Assembly: GCA_035263865.1 (NCBI GenBank)
Contig: DATFQX010000203.1
Location: 20,802-84,801, forward strand
Direction of reading: 5' to 3'
Length of the DNA stretch: 64,000 nt
Source: VAZQ01 sp035263865
GTDB taxonomy: Bacteria > Pseudomonadota > Alphaproteobacteria > Rhizobiales > Xanthobacteraceae
How positions within the stretch are numbered: position 1 is the stretch's first letter; each line of letters opens with the position of its first letter. Made by a program: the position numbers and the translations under genes. The notes beneath the pieces were generated by a model. It had not been told where the DNA came from. It made no database searches and worked only from the letters and a program-made list of their open reading frames with translations. Of this stretch, positions 60,233 to 64,000 are shown piece by piece.

Positions 60233-61375
60233 TCACAGGCTCTTGCGCGGGGACGGCGGTATATTTCCCTGCGCGCGTTCGGCGAAAGCGGCGGCGAGTG
60301 CGTCCCGCTGCGGCGCGATGATGCCGCGTTCGGTGATGAGGCCGCTGACCAGGCGGGCCGGCGTCACGTCGAAGCCGTAATTTGCCACCGTCGAGCCTTC
60401 CGGCACGATGCGCACCGTCTCAACGCGGCCGTCGGCGGTGCGGCCGGTCACGGTTGCGACTTCGTCGGCGGCGCGCTGTTCGATCGGAATCTCGGCAACT
60501 CCATCCGCGATCGAAAAGTCGATGGTCGGCGACGGCAGCCCGACATAGAACGGCACGCCATTGTCCTTAGCGGCGAGCGCCTTGAGATAAGTGCCGATCT
60601 TGTTGCAGACGTCGCCATCGGCGGTGACCCTGTCCGCCCCCACCACCACTATATCGACCATACCGTGCTGCATCAGGTGGCCGCCGGTATTGTCCGAGAT
60701 CACGGTGTGCGGCACTCCGTGCTGGCCAAGCTCCCAAGCGGTGAGCGCGGCGCCTTGGTTGCGCGGGCGTGTCTCGTCGACCCATACGTGGACCGCGACA
60801 CCGCGATCGTGGGCCACATAGACCGGCGCCAAAGCGGTTCCGAAGTCGACAGTGGCGAGCCAGCCCGCGTTGCAATGCGTGAGCACTTGCGTCGGCTGGC
60901 CCGCCTCCTTCTTCGCGGCGATCGCGGCGATTAAGTTTGAGCCATGGCGACCGATCGCCTGATTGATGGCCACATCCTCCTCGCAGATTTCGGCTGCGCG
61001 GCGATAGGCGGCGCCGAGCCGTTCCTCGCGCGGGCGGTTGCGCACCACCGCCACCATTTCGTCGAGCGCCCATTTGAGGTTGACGGCGGTCGGACGCGTG
61101 GCGGCGAGCATTGCGCAGGCCCGCTCGAGCGCTTCATCGGAGGCATCCGCCCGCAGCGCCAGTGCCACTCCATAAGCTGCCGTCGCGCCAATGAGTGGCG
61201 CGCCGCGTACCTGCATGATGGCAATCGCACGCGCGACATCCTCCACGCTCGAGAGGCGGACGGTCGTGAACTGATGCGGCAGCGCGGTCTGATCGATGAT
61301 ACCGACCGACCAGCCATCCGGCTCGACCCAGATGGTGCGCATATCCCTGCCGTCGACTCTCATGGCGCCAGACAT
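60233..61375 (-). CDS. mtnA: S-methyl-5-thioribose-1-phosphate isomerase
   Basis: A 380-residue aldose-ketose isomerase of the MtnA/eIF2B-like fold. RGAPLIGATAAYGVALAL near residue 57, THCNAGWLATVDFGTA with the catalytic Cys, and VVVGADRVTADGDVCNKIGTY with the catalytic Asp are diagnostic. It serves the methionine salvage route. No other salvage gene lies nearby in the window. An alternative start is the ATG at 61363. Confidence 0.95.
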   Translation of the reverse strand: MSGAMRVDGRDMRTIWVEPDGWSVGIIDQTALPHQFTTVRLSSVEDVARAIAIMQVRGAPLIGATAAYGVALALRADASDEALERACAMLAATRPTAVNLKWALDEMVAVVRNRPREERLGAAYRRAAEICEEDVAINQAIGRHGSNLIAAIAAKKEAGQPTQVLTHCNAGWLATVDFGTALAPVYVAHDRGVAVHVWVDETRPRNQGAALTAWELGQHGVPHTVISDNTGGHLMQHGMVDIVVVGADRVTADGDVCNKIGTYLKALAAKDNGVPFYVGLPSPTIDFSIADGVAEIPIEQRAADEVATVTGRTADGRVETVRIVPEGSTVANYGFDVTPARLVSGLITERGIIAPQRDALAAAFAERAQGNIPPSPRKSL

Positions 61376-61449
61376 AGCTGCGATTCATCGAAAGGCAAGG
61401 CACTCCCCGCAGTGGGAAAGAGGTGATAGAGAGGCATCGGGGAGAGCGC

Positions 61450-62293
61450 ATGCCGGTCGACTACGAAACGGAATACAACAACCGCGCCCGCGTGCCCGAG
61501 CATCCCGAAATCTTCGCGCGCTGGACGCGCGAGGCGGAGGATTACCGGGCCGAAGCGATGAAGGAACGGCGCGCCGAGCTCGGATTGAGCTACGGATCGT
61601 CGCTGCGTCAATTCATCGACCGTTTTCACCGCGCCGCGGGATGACTGCGCCGCTTGCGCTGTTCATCCATGGCGGTTACTGGCGCTCGCTCGATCCTTCC
61701 CTGTTCAGCCATATGGCGCGCGGGCTCAATGCCCATGGCGTGGCGGTTGGCGTCGTCGGCTACGATCTCTGTCCGGAGTTGACCATCGCCGACATTATCG
61801 ACCAGATCCGGCACGCATGTTTGTTTCTGTGGCTGCGCACGGGGGAGCGCACGCTGATTTACGGCCACTCGGCGGGCGGACACCTCGCCGCCGCAATGGT
61901 GGCGACCGACTGGCAGTCGCTTTATCCGAAAGCGCCGGCCGATCTCGTGCCAGCCGCCTACTCGATCTCCGGACTTTTCGATCTCACCCCGCTCGTCGGC
62001 ATTCAAATGGCGCAGGATCTGCGTCTCGACGAGGCCGAGGCGCGCCGTGTTTCGACCGCTGTTCTGGCCGGCACCGAAAAGGCCGCGTGTTCGATGCGCT
62101 CGCGGGGGCGCTTGAATCGAGCGAGTTCCTGCGCCAGAGCCGCACGGTCGCCGACAGCTGGGGCAAGGCTGGCGCGCAGACCCGCTACGAGGCGGCCGCC
62201 GGGATGAACCATTTCACGGTGATCGATGCCCTGGCGGATCCACAAAGCGCCATGGTCCGCCGTCTCGTGGCGCTTGCACCGCGCCACAAATAA
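61450..62293 (+). pseudogene. Arylformamidase-like alpha/beta hydrolase with several frameshifts
   Basis: The ATG at 61450 opens PVDYETEYNNRARVPEHPEI and continues to FIDRFHRAAG, then stops at 61644. A second frame continues PLALFIHGGYWRSLDPSLFS, LIYGHSAGGHLAAAMVATDW and VFDLT-like ISGLFDLTPLVGIQMAQDLR. At about 62059 a base shift gives PLFWPAPK, and near 62080 another gives RVFDALAGALESSEFLRQSR and AAAGMNHFTVIDALADPQSA, to a stop at 62293. The HGGYW oxyanion motif and G-H-S-A-G elbow are intact, so this was a kynurenine-formamidase-like hydrolase of about 280 residues. Three single-base indels make it nonfunctional if the sequence is right. Confidence 0.82.
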
Positions 62294-62380
62294 GCAGCCC
62301 GGCATCGCGCGCCTGACGGTTCTTCGCTCGCCAACAAATCGCAGCGCAGTCCCGTTGTTCGGATGCGACCCACAACCTCC

Positions 62381-62456
62381 ATTCGCTCCCGCGCAAGCGG
62401 GGGTCCAGGGCCACGGACTGCGGCCTCTGGGTTCCCGCTTACGCGGGAACGAACGA
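62381..62456. repeat. REP-like palindromic element
   Basis: ATTCGCTCCCGCGCAAGCGG at one end and CCCGCTTACGCGGGAACGAA at the other form two hairpins about a GGTCCAGGGCCACGGAC centre. It is related to the elements at 20281 and 24577. It lies between the hydrolase remnant and gcdH, where the two genes converge, and may help to end both transcripts. Confidence 0.68.
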
Positions 62457-62485
62457 AGTGAGTTGCGCGGGTCGAGCTTCCGGAA

Positions 62486-63712
62486 CTAGCGGTCGGTAAA
62501 TGCCTGAATGCCCGTCTGCGCGCGCCCGAGGATCAGCGCGTGAATGTCGTGTGTGCCTTCGTAAGTATTGACGGTCTCCAGATTGCACAGCACGCGCATC
62601 ACGTGAAATTCGTCCGAGATGCCGTTGCCGCCGTGGATGTCGCGCGCCAAGCGGGCGATGTCGAGCGCCTTGCCGCAATTGTTGCGCTTGAGCAGCGACA
62701 CCGCAGCCGGCGCGGCGCGTCCCTCTTCCAACAGCCGGCCCAGCCGGAGCGCCGCATGCAGGCCGAGCGTGATCTCGGTCTGCATGTCCGCGAGCTTCTT
62801 CTGGATCAGCTGATTGGCGGCGAGCGGGCGGCCGAACTGCTTGCGGTCGAGCGCGTATTGGCGCGCGCGATGCCAGCAGAACTCCGCCGCGCCGATCGCG
62901 CCCCAGGCGATGCCGGCGCGCGCCACGTTGAGGCAGCCGAAGGGGCCACCGAGGCCTTTGGCGTGCGGCAACACGTTCTCTTCCGGCACGAACGCGTCCT
63001 CGAGCACGACCTCGCCGGTGATCGAGGCGCGCAACGAAAGCTTGCCTTCGATCTTGGGCGTGGACAAACCTTTGGTGCCGCGCTCGACCAAAAAGCCGCG
63101 GATGACGCCGTCGAGCTTGGCCCAAACCAGCGCGAGATCCGCGACCGGCGCGTTGGTGATCCACATCTTGGTGCCGGTGAGCCGGTAGCCGCCCGGCGCC
63201 TTGTCCGCGCGCGTCGTCATCGAGCCCGGGTCGGAGCCGTGATCGGGCTCGGTGAGGCCGAAGCAACCGACGATCTCGCCCGAGGCGAGCTTGGGCAAAT
63301 AGCGCTTGCGTTGCGCTTCGCTGCCGTAGGCGAAGATCGGGTGCATCACGAGCGAGGACTGCACCGACATGGCGGAGCGGTAGCCGGAATCGACCCGCTC
63401 GATCTCGCGCGCGATCAGCCCATAGGCGACGTAGCCCAGCCCCGCGCCGCCGTATTGTTCCGGGATCGTGGGTCCGAGCAGGCCGAGCGCGCCCATCTCG
63501 GAGACGATGGCGCGATCGAAACGCTCCTCGCGGTTGTCCATGAGCACGCGCGGGAACAGCTTGTCCTGCGCATAGCCGCGCGCGGTGTCGCGCACCATGC
63601 GCTCTTCTTCGGTGAGTTCGCCTTCGAAATCGAGCGGATCCTCCCAGTTGAAGGCGGCGTCCTCGCGTTGCGGCGCTGCGCGATGCGAGCGCGTCTCGGC
63701 GGTCTGCGGCAT
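62486..63712 (-). CDS. gcdH: Glutaryl-CoA dehydrogenase
   Basis: A 408-residue acyl-CoA dehydrogenase. WEDPLDFEGELTEEERMVRD at the start, CFGLTEPDHGSDPGSMTTRA in the FAD region and IAWGAIGAAEFCWHRARQYA are characteristic of GcdH rather than of chain-length-specific dehydrogenases. The catalytic Glu385 is in NTYEGTHDIHAL. It oxidises and decarboxylates glutaryl-CoA to crotonyl-CoA in lysine, tryptophan and anaerobic aromatic breakdown. The gene starts 117 bases after a Bug protein on the same strand. Confidence 0.93.
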   Translation of the reverse strand: MPQTAETRSHRAAPQREDAAFNWEDPLDFEGELTEEERMVRDTARGYAQDKLFPRVLMDNREERFDRAIVSEMGALGLLGPTIPEQYGGAGLGYVAYGLIAREIERVDSGYRSAMSVQSSLVMHPIFAYGSEAQRKRYLPKLASGEIVGCFGLTEPDHGSDPGSMTTRADKAPGGYRLTGTKMWITNAPVADLALVWAKLDGVIRGFLVERGTKGLSTPKIEGKLSLRASITGEVVLEDAFVPEENVLPHAKGLGGPFGCLNVARAGIAWGAIGAAEFCWHRARQYALDRKQFGRPLAANQLIQKKLADMQTEITLGLHAALRLGRLLEEGRAAPAAVSLLKRNNCGKALDIARLARDIHGGNGISDEFHVMRVLCNLETVNTYEGTHDIHALILGRAQTGIQAFTDR

Positions 63713-63828
63713 GGCATGCTCCCGGGGCTCGGGGTTGCCTTTTCATGCTCACGTTCGTCGCATGGATTCAAGAGGTTCGCCCGCGACACGTACCGCCGGT
63801 TTGGGCATCGGCCGCCGGAACCTGTGTC

Positions 63829-64000
63829 TCATTGCGCGATGGGGATATTCTTCTCCTTGACCAGGCGGCCCCACTTGTCCATGTCGCCGGCGAGCACCGC
63901 GCGCAAGTCCGCACTGGCGCCGCTCCTGATCTCCATGCTGAGCGCCTCGAGTTTGGCCTTGACGTCGGACGCGGCGAGCGCCTGCTTGATGGCGGCCTCG
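63829..64000 (-). CDS. C-terminal part of a Bug/TctC-family solute-binding protein, cut by the right edge
   Basis: Reading leftward from the edge, 56 codons run to a stop at 63829-63831: AAIKQALAASDVKAKLEALS, then SADLRAVLAGDMDKWGRLVK and EKNIPIAQ. The pattern of a final helix with W-G-x-L/V-V/I-K-E-x-N-I is the standard end of Bug proteins, as in the three complete copies here. Upstream of gcdH on the same strand, it may be its operon partner. Confidence 0.75.
   Translation of the reverse strand, partial: EAAIKQALAASDVKAKLEALSMEIRSGASADLRAVLAGDMDKWGRLVKEKNIPIAQ

Noticed and set aside
1..64000. Prophage, transposon, CRISPR or biosynthetic cluster
   Set aside because: No transposase, integrase, phage structural gene, Cas gene, regular short-repeat array or megasynthase was seen.

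Overview
The window reads as a chromosomal segment of a GC-rich alphaproteobacterium of the order Hyphomicrobiales, probably near Bradyrhizobium, Rhodopseudomonas or the Xanthobacteraceae. The basis is a RegB/RegA (ActS/ActR) redox pair next to mmcB, the mutS and glnD neighbourhood, a protocatechuate 4,5-cleavage cluster, a UPF0311 gene beside a hydroxycinnamate operon, several Bug/TctC solute-binding proteins, an intracellular PHA depolymerase, and REP-like intergenic repeats of the kind common in this group. Species assignment is inference. No rRNA, tRNA, CRISPR array, transposase or prophage gene was seen.

Layout. 0-7 kb (minus strand): two single-domain MetE-like proteins behind a complete five-gene LivKHMGF-type ABC importer. 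7-12 kb (minus): ligC, ligB, ligA and ligI of the protocatechuate 4,5-cleavage pathway, then a PcaF-like thiolase. 12.1-17.9 kb (plus): an operon of UPF0311 protein, enoyl-CoA hydratase, feruloyl-CoA-synthetase-type ligase, thiolase, SDR dehydrogenase and 4HBT thioesterase. Together these make a full beta-oxidative side-chain shortening route from hydroxycinnamates to aromatic acids, which would feed the 4,5-cleavage genes. 18-26.7 kb: an unrecognised membrane protein with a hydrolase-like motif, an O-methyltransferase, a DctPQM TRAP transporter, and an amidohydrolase between two Bug proteins.

26.9-41.3 kb: mutS and glnD separated by about 5 kb of accessory genes (Bug protein, a frameshifted membrane protein, OsmC, a sulfonate/nitrate-type ABC importer), then a class A penicillin-binding protein, an SDR and a Lrp/AsnC regulator. 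41.4-49.2 kb: ornithine aminotransferase with a dimethylargininase-like hydrolase, a carbohydrate-type ABC importer without an ATPase gene, and htpG. 49.2-54 kb is a decay zone: a frameshifted small membrane ORF, an FMN hydroxyacid oxidase (intact), a split two-lobed aspartic-protease-like gene, a class II aldolase remnant with an internal inversion, an HpaI-type aldolase broken at a G7 tract, and an intact YgjP/SprT-type metalloprotease.

54-64 kb: PHA depolymerase, an ABC-2 exporter pair divergent from regB, regA, mmcB, mtnA, a formamidase-like gene with several frameshifts, glutaryl-CoA dehydrogenase and the C-terminal end of a fourth Bug protein.

The most notable items are the combined hydroxycinnamate beta-oxidation and protocatechuate 4,5-cleavage island with two candidate importers, and the class II aldolase remnant, where flipping about 80 bp restores the expected reading order. 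No system in the window is demonstrably new; statements about substrate and regulation are inference from gene content and residues.
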